Assembly (NCBI RefSeq): GCF_000349205.1
Contig: NZ_APHR01000013.1
Span: forward strand, 1 to 64,000
Reading direction: 5' to 3'
Source: Methylophaga lonarensis MPL
GTDB lineage: Bacteria > Pseudomonadota > Gammaproteobacteria > Nitrosococcales > Methylophagaceae
DNA length: 64,000 bases
Below, in pieces: positions 54,771-63,246 of this stretch. Within the stretch, counting starts at the first letter, position 1, and every line of letters starts with the position of its first letter. The position numbers and the translations under genes were made by a program. The notes under the pieces are model-generated. The model was not told the DNA's origin, did no database searches, and worked only from the letters and a program-made list of their open reading frames with translations.

Positions 54771-55589
54771 ATGGCTGGAAGACCTAGGAAAGAATTTCAG
54801 GAATATCTTACAGAGAGCACAAGTTCTCACGTAAGTCATGCTGACTACTTGGAGTCACCTGCTAGTGCATTTTTGAAACATTCAGTTGAAGCAAAAAGTG
54901 CAATTGATCTATGTATTCGCCACTTCCCTAAAAATCAAAATGAAACTTACAAAAAGGATGCGATAGACAGCCTCCAGCACCTTGTTGTTGCCGTACTTCC
55001 TACTGTGATGGGGCATTTTGAAACATATCAGAGATACCTATTTGCCGGCACGTTTGATTTGTCCGTATTTCTAGCAAATTTTGATGTCGATGATTTCTTT
55101 AAAAAATTATCTAAAGAAACAAACATTCAAATAGATTGGCCACGTTTAGCAGCTCATAGAGCAAGTGGGGCAAGTTCAGTTGGCACTCTCCTCTCAGATT
55201 CCATGTCAGGTTGGCACGATCCAGAACGAGTCAATAAGTACTTTGGTTGTTTCGGGCTTCCATATCAGCTATTCACAAATGACGATAAAGAAAGACTTTT
55301 AACGTTGTGGCAGCTTCGCCATTCTATTGTGCATACTGGAGGAACATTGACTTTAGCTGATGCACAAAAAGTTGCCTCTTTGAATACATTTGGTGGCCGA
55401 AATATATCTTTCGAGAACAACTTTATATTTGAGGTTTCCCGTAAGCTACACCCGCTTGTTCAGGCATCAACAAACGGTTTTGGTAGTGCGTTCATTGGCC
55501 GGTTAATAGGTAGTACCACTGAAGAAGATCGTCAAAAAATAGATAAGTTCTTTGAAGTTAAATCAAGTGTAGCCGTTTGGCTAAATTAG
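54771..55589 (+). CDS. Cassette-borne HEPN-like protein, possible RNase
   Basis: A 272-residue protein. The segment LWQLRHSIVHTGG has the R-x4-H signature (R183 to H188) of HEPN ribonucleases, as in MAE_28990-type families where RN..VH is the active site; the flanking helices fit the all-helical HEPN bundle. The gene is the body of an integron cassette and looks more AT-rich than its neighbours. HEPN proteins are often toxins or anti-phage effectors, but no partner antitoxin is encoded here. Function by motif only. Confidence 0.72.
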   Translation: MAGRPRKEFQEYLTESTSSHVSHADYLESPASAFLKHSVEAKSAIDLCIRHFPKNQNETYKKDAIDSLQHLVVAVLPTVMGHFETYQRYLFAGTFDLSVFLANFDVDDFFKKLSKETNIQIDWPRLAAHRASGASSVGTLLSDSMSGWHDPERVNKYFGCFGLPYQLFTNDDKERLLTLWQLRHSIVHTGGTLTLADAQKVASLNTFGGRNISFENNFIFEVSRKLHPLVQASTNGFGSAFIGRLIGSTTEEDRQKIDKFFEVKSSVAVWLN

Positions 55590-55601
55590 CTGCTGGGAAC
55601 G

Positions 55602-55674
55602 GCATAACAAACGCGTCAATTGGGACTGGTTTTCCGCTGACGCTCCAAACCAGCCCATTACGCGGGCGTTAGCC
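55602..55674 (+). other. Integron attC recombination site 2
   Basis: 73 bases from R'' GCATAAC (55602-55608) to R' GTTAGCC (55668-55674). The stem pairs GGGACTGGTTT with AAACCAGCCC and CGCGTCAAT with ATTACGCG, each leaving one extra base, as in attC. R'' is the exact complement of GTTATGC at the left border of the same cassette, so 54735-55668 is one complete cassette. The TAACAAACGCGTCAA segment resembles Vibrio-type repeats. Confidence 0.92.
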
Positions 55675-55690
55675 GTAAGGATGTGACCGC

Positions 55691-55790
55691 ATGGGAATAG
55701 AACATTACAAACTGCCTGATCATCTGAACTATTTTCTATGCATAGAAGAGGATATATCACGGCTGTCCCGGTGGATCGCACTATTTGGGG
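55691..55790 (+). pseudogene. Truncated third cassette ORF
   Basis: An ORF begins at 55691 (MGIEHYKLPDHLNYF) right after attC2, with a helical segment FLCIEEDISRLSRWI that resembles other cassette-encoded unknowns. After about 30 residues the frame runs into the palindromic repeat at 55783 and loses coding sense. No R'' partner (GGCTAAC) for this cassette is seen downstream, so its 3' part is gone. Confidence 0.65.
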
Positions 55791-55850
55791 TCACTATTAG
55801 GGGTCAGAGTAAAAATAGCGGACACTTGAGTTTTTACACTGACCCCAAAT
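55783..55850. repeat. Palindromic element, REP/IS200-like
   Basis: GGGGTCAGAGTAAAAA (55800-55815) and TTTTTACACTGACCCC (55831-55846) form a 16-bp stem with one mismatch and a 15-base loop. An outer copy ATTTGGGGTCA (55783-55793) can pair with TGACCCCAAAT (55840-55850). Such GGGTCAG palindromes are typical of elements associated with small tyrosine transposases (RAYT/IS200 type). None is in the window. It sits at the cassette array's broken end. Confidence 0.78.
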
Positions 55851-55879
55851 GTTCAAATGATTCAGAAACGGTCTGTTAC

Positions 55880-56467
55880 TTAACTCCCCGCTTTTAGCAA
55901 CTTCATTGTTCTGGCGATTTGCTCGGCCAGTGCGTCGAGATTTCGGCCCAAAGCTCTGACCAGTTGTGGGTAGCCATCACCATCAAGTACTGAGCTCAAC
56001 TGGAATGCTTCTGTTGCCAGAATGTCTCCTTGTTGGTTGAGCAGTTGCCAATGGCCACTGCTGACGGCGATACCGTCAAAATGCCCCTGAAAACGCTCGA
56101 ACTCAACGGCCAACATCATGGCATTGCTGTCGGATATCCGGTTGCCGGTGGTGACTTGGGTATCTGAAAGTAGCACGGCCAGTCGGTGACGCAGGCCGCG
56201 TTGAATTTGTTGGCCGGGCGCTTCTGCCCAGAGATGTTCTCTGGCCTGATGAATACGAATGTCATCCAGTTGCAGCACGATGCCTTCACCATCCAGATAA
56301 TCTGCCAGTTGCACCGGTTGTATCAGCAGCTTGTGTTGATGTGCACGGTCACTGCCTGCGATCTGGTTGGCGTCGGGCAGGGTATAGCGTTCAACGGCTA
56401 TCGGCTTGCCGGCGCATGCGGCCAGCAGTAGCAACAACGGTAATAGTGGCAACAGTTTGATGGGCAT
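55880..56467 (-). CDS. pqiC: PqiC/YmbA-type lipoprotein of the Pqi transport system
   Basis: A 195-residue lipoprotein (signal MPIKLLPLLPLLLLLAACAG, lipobox LAAC) of the ABC-type transport auxiliary family. The family LIQPVQLADYLDGEGIVLQ and a C-terminal region with QLVRALGRNLDALAEQIA are seen. PqiC forms an outer-membrane ring completing the PqiAB lipid bridge. The longer frame to 56527 is rejected because the lipoprotein signal begins at 56467. It follows pqiB by 10 bases. Confidence 0.92.
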   Translation of the reverse strand: MPIKLLPLLPLLLLLAACAGKPIAVERYTLPDANQIAGSDRAHQHKLLIQPVQLADYLDGEGIVLQLDDIRIHQAREHLWAEAPGQQIQRGLRHRLAVLLSDTQVTTGNRISDSNAMMLAVEFERFQGHFDGIAVSSGHWQLLNQQGDILATEAFQLSSVLDGDGYPQLVRALGRNLDALAEQIARTMKLLKAGS

Positions 56468-56477
56468 TGGTATCTTC

Positions 56478-58163
56478 CTAGTCTCTCGGTGCACGTGGCT
56501 GCGGGTCGGCCTCGATACGGCGCTCAAATATCAGGGCATTGGGCTGTTCACCCAGTGTTCTGGCAACGGGTTGCAGATCACGCATCAGTTTTTCCAGTCG
56601 TTGCAGTGTGCGCGTCATTTCCTGAACTAACCCTGAGTCTGGCGTCAGGCCCTGCATGATTTGCTGCAGCTCTTTCAGGGTGTCGTTGATGTTTTGCGGA
56701 ATTTCGCGCGTTTGCGGATCTTCCAGCATCGACTCCAGACTTCGGGTCAGTGATTGCAGGCTTTGTGTGAGCTCTCCGACATTATTGAGCATGTCTTGTG
56801 TGCTGCTCATGGTGTTGTCTACCGAGCTTAGCAGTGGCTCAACTTGCAGGTTATTGAGCTTTTCAAGCAAGTCGGCGACTTGTTGCTCGATTTGGGCAAG
56901 TCCTGTGGATACTGTTGGCAATACCGGCCGACCTTCAAATGTGGCGGGTTCGTAAGGCTCTGTGATGTCACGCTGGAAACTTAAATCCACAAAAACTGCG
57001 CCGGTCAGCAAGTTGCCGGATTTAAGACTGGCGCGCATGCCGGCCTGGGTCATGCGTTCGATGCGTTCTGACCATTCCTTAAGGTCAACCGGATCTCCGG
57101 CCAGCAAGCGTTGCGGCTCGATGCGAATCAGCACCGGAATTGCGTAACTTTGTCTGGACATAAAACGCCAGGGCACGGCATGAACGGTGCCAATACGCAG
57201 ACCGCGAAACTCGACCGGCGCACCTTTTCTGAGACCCCTGACCGTGCCATCTACCATCAATACATACTCAAGATATTTGTTGTAGGCACCTTGTCTTGCC
57301 GATTCTTCGTTGGCATAGAGCGTAAACACACTGCTGTCATTGACCGGTTTACCGGGCGGCAAACCTTCCAGCAATCCAAAGGTGACGCCGCCAGTCAGCA
57401 AAGATTCCAATGTCGCGACATTCACTCGAAAGCCATCGGCATCCAGTCTTAAATCAATGCCTGTGGCTGACCAGAAACGGGTGCTTTCTGTCACCAGTGA
57501 GTCGTAGGGTGTTTCGATGATCAGTTGGTGACGCATTTTTCGGGTTTCTGGCACAAACTCGGTGCTTTCAACCCGGCCCACCACATGATTTTTGTAGGTA
57601 ACAGGATCGCCCGGCCGGAGTGCCTGACCGAGATCGCTTTCCAGCGTGATGCGCACACCGTCAGCATAGAGCAGTGATGAGGGTGGCTGTTCCAATACCG
57701 CAAATTCACGTTGTGGTTCGGTGGATTGGCCGGGTGCCAGTTGGATATATGCACCAGAGAGTACGGTGCCCAGACCGCTGATGCCTTCACGACCAATTCG
57801 AGGTTTCACCACCCAGAAGCGACTGTCTTCAACCAGCATGGCTTCAGCGTCGGGATTGATGCGAGCAATAATCAGGGTATGCGTCAAATCATCGGACAGT
57901 TTGACTTGTTCCACCTGACCAATATCAACATTCAGTGTTTTGATCATGGTTTTGCCGGCCTCAATGCCTTCTGCATTGGGCATGGTCAGGGTGATGCGTG
58001 GGCCAATCCGGTTATAGCTGTCATAGGCCAGCCACAAGCCAATAAACAGGGCAACGATAGGCACGATCCAGATTGGTGACAATCGGGATTGCTTGCTTGA
58101 AACCGCCCGGTGAACATCCGGACGTGCTTCTTCACTTGGCGACGTGTTGCTGTCATCACTCAT
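56478..58163 (-). CDS. pqiB: PqiB, MCE-domain periplasmic tunnel protein
   Basis: A 561-residue protein with one N-terminal helix (LSPIWIVPIVALFIGLWLAYD) and three MCE (MlaD) domains in tandem, the first starting near residue 42 with ITLTMPNAEGIEAGKTMIK and others near 160 and 290. The C-terminal part is coiled coil (IEQQVADLLEKLNNLQVEP). In E. coli PqiB hexamers form a long channel that moves lipids between membranes. Length agrees with PqiB (about 546). Overlaps pqiA by four bases. Confidence 0.95.
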   Translation of the reverse strand: MSDDSNTSPSEEARPDVHRAVSSKQSRLSPIWIVPIVALFIGLWLAYDSYNRIGPRITLTMPNAEGIEAGKTMIKTLNVDIGQVEQVKLSDDLTHTLIIARINPDAEAMLVEDSRFWVVKPRIGREGISGLGTVLSGAYIQLAPGQSTEPQREFAVLEQPPSSLLYADGVRITLESDLGQALRPGDPVTYKNHVVGRVESTEFVPETRKMRHQLIIETPYDSLVTESTRFWSATGIDLRLDADGFRVNVATLESLLTGGVTFGLLEGLPPGKPVNDSSVFTLYANEESARQGAYNKYLEYVLMVDGTVRGLRKGAPVEFRGLRIGTVHAVPWRFMSRQSYAIPVLIRIEPQRLLAGDPVDLKEWSERIERMTQAGMRASLKSGNLLTGAVFVDLSFQRDITEPYEPATFEGRPVLPTVSTGLAQIEQQVADLLEKLNNLQVEPLLSSVDNTMSSTQDMLNNVGELTQSLQSLTRSLESMLEDPQTREIPQNINDTLKELQQIMQGLTPDSGLVQEMTRTLQRLEKLMRDLQPVARTLGEQPNALIFERRIEADPQPRAPRD

Positions 58164-59497
58164 TGTTTACTTTCCTGAAACTGGCGTTGCTCAGTTGATT
58201 GTGTTCCATCCCAGATCAATCGGGGGTCAAAGGTCATGGCCGCCAACATGGTCAATACCACGACCGCGCCAAAGGCGACTGCGGCCGAACCCGGCTCAAT
58301 AGACATAATATTACCTGCTCGAATCAGTGCGACCATAATTGCCACCACAAACAGATCAACCATCGACCAGCGTCCGATAAACTCCGTGACGCGATAAAGC
58401 CGGGTTCTGACCGAGGCTTTAAGCTCTTCAGTATGACGCACAATCAAACACAGCCAGCTTAGTGCGATGATTTTGCCCACGGGCACCACCACACTGGCCA
58501 CAAAGATGATAAGTGCAATAGGCCATGAGCCACTTTGCCATAGCTGCACCACACCGCCCAGAATAGTAGACGTCTGACTCTGGCCCAGCAGCGTGGTGGT
58601 CATGATGGGATAGAGGTTGGCCGGAAACAGCATGATCATCGAAGCAAACAACAAAGCCCAGGTGCGTTGCAAACTGTGAGGTACGCGAGCATGCAAAGGT
58701 TCGCCACAGCGGCGACATTCGCCATGACCATCAGCATCCAGACTGTTCACCAGACCGCAAGTCGGGCAGCCAGTCATGCCCTGACTGGAGGCAGTTTGGC
58801 CGGTTTGAATCTGCTTGGGTGCTTGCGGTTCACCGGCAATGGAAAACCACATCCAGTCCGCATCAATGGAATGTGTGGTCATCAACAGCAAAATGGCAAA
58901 GGCGCAAAACGCCCAAAAGGCGATGCCAAACCCGATAGTTGCCATGCCGGCAATTTTTATCAGGCTGACCAGGGCGGCGATGATGAAGACATCGGCCATC
59001 ATCCACGGATTCATATGTGACAGTGAACGGGCGATACTGCGGCTGAACGGCAGAGGTTTGCCCTGCATCAGACCGAGTTGCAGCCAAATGACTGCAAACA
59101 GATAAACCGCCGGTAACACGATAATCGTCAACGCAACGATAATGGCAATGACTGGCTGGTGAAAGCCCAGTAATGCCGTGGCGGTTTGCGTCAGCTCGAT
59201 ATTGTTGCCAAAACCTCGTACATCAAAGCTGACAAAGGGAAACGACACGGCCAGCATTAATGCCACCAGTGCACTGAGTGCCAGGGCCATGCTGCGTTGA
59301 GCGGGCCGAAAATGTCGGCGCACAATAGTATGACCGCAGCGAGGGCAAGTGCATTTTTCACCGGGACGCAAGCGTGGCAATACCATGACCCAGTCACATT
59401 CATGACAGGCACGTAATCGCCGCGATGAAATACGGCTCTCTGGTGATGCCGGCGCGATATCTGGATAGCCTGTGTTTTGTTGCAGCCGTTCGGTCAC
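58160..59497 (-). CDS. pqiA: PqiA, paraquat-inducible integral membrane protein
   Basis: A 445-residue protein with two PqiA domains, each with a zinc ribbon and four helices. The first ribbon is at residues 31-54 (ACHECDW, then CTCPRCGH), the second near 244-267 (CPTCGL, then CRRCGEPL). The start is a GTG at 59497; no ATG lies near. PqiA is the inner-membrane part of the PqiABC lipid transport system. First gene of the operon. Confidence 0.95.
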   Translation of the reverse strand: MTERLQQNTGYPDIAPASPESRISSRRLRACHECDWVMVLPRLRPGEKCTCPRCGHTIVRRHFRPAQRSMALALSALVALMLAVSFPFVSFDVRGFGNNIELTQTATALLGFHQPVIAIIVALTIIVLPAVYLFAVIWLQLGLMQGKPLPFSRSIARSLSHMNPWMMADVFIIAALVSLIKIAGMATIGFGIAFWAFCAFAILLLMTTHSIDADWMWFSIAGEPQAPKQIQTGQTASSQGMTGCPTCGLVNSLDADGHGECRRCGEPLHARVPHSLQRTWALLFASMIMLFPANLYPIMTTTLLGQSQTSTILGGVVQLWQSGSWPIALIIFVASVVVPVGKIIALSWLCLIVRHTEELKASVRTRLYRVTEFIGRWSMVDLFVVAIMVALIRAGNIMSIEPGSAAVAFGAVVVLTMLAAMTFDPRLIWDGTQSTEQRQFQESKQ

Positions 59498-59654
59498 TCG
59501 AAATCAACTCGCCAGAAAAATAGTGTAAGCCCAGTATAACAATCGTCAGGATTCAATTGCGTTTGCCCAATCAGCCAGCGAAGGGGGAAGACTTCAATGG
59601 CTTAACCGGCTACAGTGTAGTACACAATCTGAATCAATCATCTGGAGTTTTAAC

Positions 59655-60233
59655 ATGCTGACACTGCTTGCAGGCTTAATTCTGTTTTTCGGGGTTCATT
59701 CGACCAGAATCTTTGCTGATGACTGGCGAACCGCGCAAATCGCCAAACATGGCATTTTGAAATGGAAAGCCGTTTATGCCCTGATTTCGCTGATTGGTCT
59801 GTGGTTGATTGTGGTTGGCTACTCTGCCAGCAAAGCGGCACCAGAAGTGTTGTGGGTGGCCCCGGTGTGGAGCAGACATCTGGCAGCCCTGTTGACCCTG
59901 CCTGCATTTATATTACTGGTGGCGACTTATCTGCCAGCATCGCGAATCAAAGCGAAAGTGGGCCATCCAATGTTATTGGCGGTCAAGCTCTGGGCGCTGG
60001 CACATTTGCTTGCCAATGGCACCGTTGCTGCCTTACTGTTGTTCGGCAGTTTTCTGGTCTGGTCTGTGGTTAACTTTGCGGTATCGCGCCGCCGGGATCG
60101 CAGACTTGGCATCAGCCGCGCCCAAGGGACGCTGAAAGCTGACATCCTGGTCATCGTGGTTGGTCTGGTGTTGTGGAAGGTGTTTGCGCTCTATCTGCAT
60201 GTGGCCTTGTTCGGCGTTAAACCGTTTGGTTGA
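59655..60233 (+). CDS. NnrU-family membrane protein
   Basis: A 192-residue NnrU-like protein with five or six helices. The N terminus LLAGLILFFGVHSTRIFADDWR and the segment GHPMLLAVKLWALAHLLANG are family landmarks. NnrU was named in nitrite/nitric oxide reduction clusters and is related to MddA methyltransferases; function here unknown. No nir/nor genes are in the window. Separated from pqiA by a divergent promoter gap. Confidence 0.87.
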   Translation: MLTLLAGLILFFGVHSTRIFADDWRTAQIAKHGILKWKAVYALISLIGLWLIVVGYSASKAAPEVLWVAPVWSRHLAALLTLPAFILLVATYLPASRIKAKVGHPMLLAVKLWALAHLLANGTVAALLLFGSFLVWSVVNFAVSRRRDRRLGISRAQGTLKADILVIVVGLVLWKVFALYLHVALFGVKPFG

Positions 60234-60312
60234 TAACAGAAACTGCAAAACGCACGGAAGCGAAAAGATGAACGCGTCCGTATGACTCAATTATCAATAA
60301 CAAGGAATGACC

Positions 60313-60558
60313 ATGAAAGACATCTTTTACTTCGATTCAATGCTGACGCCCAAAATCATCACGCTGGTTTATTGGCTGATTTTGTTTTTTGTGGTGATTT
60401 CCGGTTTAGGCCTGATGTTTAGCGGCAACGGCTTCTTTGGCTTCCTTAGCGGTATTGCTGCCATCATTGCGGGTGGTGTGTTTGCCCGGATTTGGTGTGA
60501 GTTGCTAATCGTGTTGTTTAAAATTCACGAAAACATCAAGAAGGTCGCTGAAAAGTAA
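60313..60558 (+). CDS. DUF4282-family small membrane protein
   Basis: An 81-residue protein with two helices (LVYWLILFFVVISGLGLMF and LSGIAAIIAGGVFARIW), ending LIVLFKIHENIKKVAE; this matches the DUF4282 pattern. Function unknown. Two ATGs exist, 60307 and 60313; AAGGA at 60302-60306 suits the second. Confidence 0.83.
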   Translation: MKDIFYFDSMLTPKIITLVYWLILFFVVISGLGLMFSGNGFFGFLSGIAAIIAGGVFARIWCELLIVLFKIHENIKKVAEK

Positions 60559-60565
60559 TCTTCAC

Positions 60566-60593
60566 AAAAAAGGGCTCGAAAGAGCCCTTTTTT
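60566..60593. terminator. Bidirectional rho-independent terminator
   Basis: AAAAAAGGGCTC-GAAA-GAGCCCTTTTTT forms a 12-bp stem with a GAAA tetraloop. It separates the DUF4282 gene from the convergent yjdM gene. Confidence 0.95.
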
Positions 60594-60620
60594 GTGTTTG
60601 CTAAGCCGGTTTAGCGACTG

Positions 60621-60962
60621 TCAGACTTTTTTGACGAACTGTGATTTGAGCTTCATTGCACCGATACCATCAATCTTGCAGTCAATGTCATGGTCACCGC
60701 CCACCAGACGAATGTTTTTGACCTTGGTGCCGACTTTGACCACCAGCGATGATCCTTTCACTTTCAGATCTTTAATCACCGTCACTGTGTCGCCGTCTTG
60801 CAGCACATTGCCATTGGCATCACGAATTTCATCGGAACTGTCAGCTACATCAGCACTTGATTCTTCTGACCATTCATAACCACATTCAGGGCAAATCAGC
60901 AGCGTGCCATCCTGGTAGGTATATTCGGAATTGCACTGTGGGCAGTTGGCTAAATCACTCAT
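60621..60962 (-). CDS. yjdM: YjdM (PhnA-type) zinc-ribbon protein
   Basis: A 113-residue protein, close to E. coli YjdM (111). The N-terminal zinc ribbon has [20 protein letters not shown] followed by CGYEW, and the C-terminal domain has [20 protein letters not shown]. Formerly called PhnA and miscalled a phosphonate hydrolase; true function unknown. Single gene. Confidence 0.93.
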   Translation of the reverse strand: MSDLANCPQCNSEYTYQDGTLLICPECGYEWSEESSADVADSSDEIRDANGNVLQDGDTVTVIKDLKVKGSSLVVKVGTKVKNIRLVGGDHDIDCKIDGIGAMKLKSQFVKKV

Positions 60963-61026
60963 TCATCACCTCGACCAAACCGGCCATTTTACGCTTTCAG
61001 GCGTTTTTTTGCCGGATCACGTCTGT

Positions 61027-61494
61027 TTAATCTTGAGTATAGGCTTGTTGTAAGCGGGAGAGATTCAGCTTGTCCATCGACAGCAATGCTGCCATGACCG
61101 CAGGGGCTCGCTGCTGATCCTGCAACATTTCATCGAGGATGGCAGGCACAATCTGCCAGCAGACGCCAAACTTGTCTTGCACCCAGCCACACTGCAGACT
61201 TTGCCCAGCTTCGGCCAGCAGACCTTGCCACAAATGATCAATTTCAGCCTGATCGCGACAATCAACGCACAGTGACAGGGCATGACTATAGCTCGCTTCA
61301 CTGCCACCATTCAGTGCAATGAACTGCTGATCGTAGAGTCGGAAAGTGATCGATAACAGACTGCCTTCGACACCTGGTCCGGCGGATGTGTAATAGAGCC
61401 GGTCAATCTCTTCACCTTGAAAGACGGACAGGTAAAACTCTACCGCCTGCTCGGCGTTATCCTTGAACCATAAACAGGGTTTGATAAGTCTCAT
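61027..61494 (-). CDS. VOC/PhnB-like glyoxalase-fold protein
   Basis: A 155-residue PhnB-like VOC protein. Landmarks are KPCLWFKDNAEQAVEFYLSVF and the ending segment WVQDKFGVCWQIVPAIL. PhnB-like members often carry no clear metal site and unknown activity. It is the last gene of the ECF sigma cluster, starting at the base after the YCII gene. Confidence 0.87.
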   Translation of the reverse strand: MRLIKPCLWFKDNAEQAVEFYLSVFQGEEIDRLYYTSAGPGVEGSLLSITFRLYDQQFIALNGGSEASYSHALSLCVDCRDQAEIDHLWQGLLAEAGQSLQCGWVQDKFGVCWQIVPAILDEMLQDQQRAPAVMAALLSMDKLNLSRLQQAYTQD

Positions 61495-61878
61495 TTAAGC
61501 CCCTTTGCCGCCAGAAATATTGGCCTCATTTTGCAGTTCTCGTACTGGCCGAATTTCAATGCTGCCGTAGCGCGCCGGAGGTATTTTGCCTGCGAGTTGA
61601 ATGGCTTCGTTGATATCCCGCGCTTCCAGTAAATAAAATCCGGCCAGTTGTTCCTTGGTTTCGGCAAAGGGGCCGTCGGTGACTGTGATTTTGCCGTCCC
61701 GTAAGCGGACGGTGGTTGCGGTATCCACCGATTGCAAGGCATTACCGCCGAGCATGTGGCCGCTGGCCTGTAATTGTTCGCCGCAGGCCATGCATTCCTG
61801 ATTGAGACTGTCCCATTGCTGCTGGGACATCTGGTTCATGATCTGTTCCTGGTAATACACCAATGCCAGATATTTCAT
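61495..61878 (-). CDS. DGPF/YCII-domain protein
   Basis: A 127-residue YCII-fold protein with the DGPF motif ITVTDGPFAETKEQLAGFYL. DGPF proteins are the standard partners of ECF42 sigma factors. Start is ATG at 61878 (MKYLALVYY); the longer frame to 62040 overlaps the next gene. Function unknown. Confidence 0.88.
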   Translation of the reverse strand: MKYLALVYYQEQIMNQMSQQQWDSLNQECMACGEQLQASGHMLGGNALQSVDTATTVRLRDGKITVTDGPFAETKEQLAGFYLLEARDINEAIQLAGKIPPARYGSIEIRPVRELQNEANISGGKGA

Positions 61879-61888
61879 GGCTTTCTCC

Positions 61889-62704
61889 TTACAGACATTG
61901 CGCGCAATTGAGCATCCACGGTGTGCCAAAGCGATCGCGGAGCATGCCGAACCTTTCGGCCCAGAAGGTTTCTGCAAACGGCATGATAATTTCACCGCCT
62001 TCAGCCAGTTTTTTAAAGGTCTGTTCGCCTTGCGAGACATCGTTAAAGCCTATCTGCACATGAAAACCTTGTGGCTTTTCATACATGCCCGGTGGGCAGT
62101 CTGATCCCATCAATAGCCAGCTACCAACCTGCAGCGAGACATGCAGGATTTTGTCTGCAAACTCGGTAGGCATTTCATCGGCCATGGGCGATTCAGCGGC
62201 GGTCATCTGCATCACTATTTCACCGCCGAGCACATCAGCATAAAAGGCAAAGGCTTCGCGGCAGTTGCCGTCAAACAGCAGATAACTGCTGGTAGAGGCA
62301 GGTTGTTTTTGCAGCCTGTCGGCAAGCTGTTGATGTTTGCTCAGGCCGGAGCCAGGAGCAAAATCACTGAGTTCATAGACTTGTCTTAATTCCAGATCGA
62401 CATCCTGTTCAGGCCAGCGTTGGGCCCAGTCCAGTGCTTCGGCTCTGGAGTTGGCAGTAATCATGGTGAAGCCGGCGATAACTTCCTTGGTTTCGGTAAA
62501 CGGGCCGTCGGTGACAATCGGCTGACCGTTACGAATCTGAATTTTTGCGCCCAGTTGGCTGGGTTTAAGTCCGTCGCCGCTGATAAACATGCCAGCATTG
62601 GCCAGTTCGATATTGTAGTCGGCCATTTGTGATAGTTGCTCGTTACTGGGCGGCATGCCGGCTTCGGTATTGGCATCGGCTTTTCTGATAATGATGAATT
62701 TCAT
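61889..62704 (-). CDS. YCII (DGPF) and VOC domain fusion protein
   Basis: A 271-residue fusion. Residues 1-115 are a YCII/DGPF domain (VTDGPFTETKEVIAGFTM), and residues about 130-271 are a PhnB-like VOC domain (SYLLFDGNCREAFAFYADVLGGE). The separate YCII and VOC genes follow downstream, so the cluster has both a fused and a split form. Function unknown. Confidence 0.87.
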   Translation of the reverse strand: MKFIIIRKADANTEAGMPPSNEQLSQMADYNIELANAGMFISGDGLKPSQLGAKIQIRNGQPIVTDGPFTETKEVIAGFTMITANSRAEALDWAQRWPEQDVDLELRQVYELSDFAPGSGLSKHQQLADRLQKQPASTSSYLLFDGNCREAFAFYADVLGGEIVMQMTAAESPMADEMPTEFADKILHVSLQVGSWLLMGSDCPPGMYEKPQGFHVQIGFNDVSQGEQTFKKLAEGGEIIMPFAETFWAERFGMLRDRFGTPWMLNCAQCL

Positions 62705-62717
62705 TGTGCTGTTCCCG

Positions 62718-63152
62718 TTATCTGGCTTCGGGAATCAGATCGAACATTGCAGCGCCGGTGGTGGGGTCGAATGGGGCTGAAAAATGTTCATGAACGATCA
62801 GCCATTGGCCGTTTATCTGCCGATAGACCTGTGTGCCACGCATCCATGAGGCTTGTTCCTGTCCGGTTTGCTCATCAATGCCGCCACAGTGGTTGAGGAA
62901 GCTGCACACCGCCAAATCGCCGTCCGCATAGATATCCAGCTGGTCGATGTCAAATTTACTTAGCGTGCACATCGACAAGCAGGTTTGCCAGTGTTGCTGA
63001 TATTGAGAACGATTGCTGAATTGCAACTGTGAGATGGCATCAAATGCTCGTACGTTGTCATGATAAAAAGTCATGATCTGACCGACATCCTGGCTGATGA
63101 CGGCTTGTTGCCAGCGTTGCATTTGTTGCTGTACTTGTTGGGTTGAATCCAT
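62718..63152 (-). CDS. SnoaL/NTF2-like protein
   Basis: A 144-residue NTF2-fold protein, SnoaL-like: GQIMTFYHDNVRAFDAISQ near the start and QVYRQINGQWLIVHEHFSAP near the end. Often found in ECF41/ECF42 neighbourhoods. Ligand unknown. It lies 94 bases downstream of the sigma factor gene and 13 bases upstream of the fusion gene. Confidence 0.85.
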   Translation of the reverse strand: MDSTQQVQQQMQRWQQAVISQDVGQIMTFYHDNVRAFDAISQLQFSNRSQYQQHWQTCLSMCTLSKFDIDQLDIYADGDLAVCSFLNHCGGIDEQTGQEQASWMRGTQVYRQINGQWLIVHEHFSAPFDPTTGAAMFDLIPEAR

Positions 63153-63246
63153 GGCTAATCTCCCTTGAACGTGATGGTTTCACTGAGTAGTCGAATCAGT
63201 CACGGCAAAATCGACAGGCGACTGAAAATTTCTTAACGGAGTTTGA

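Noticed and set aside
60991-61010. ACGC...GCGTTTTTTT upstream of yjdM, possible terminator
   Set aside because: Only a 4-bp stem and the T-run is on the plus strand, where no gene ends; the leftward VOC gene would need it on the other strand.
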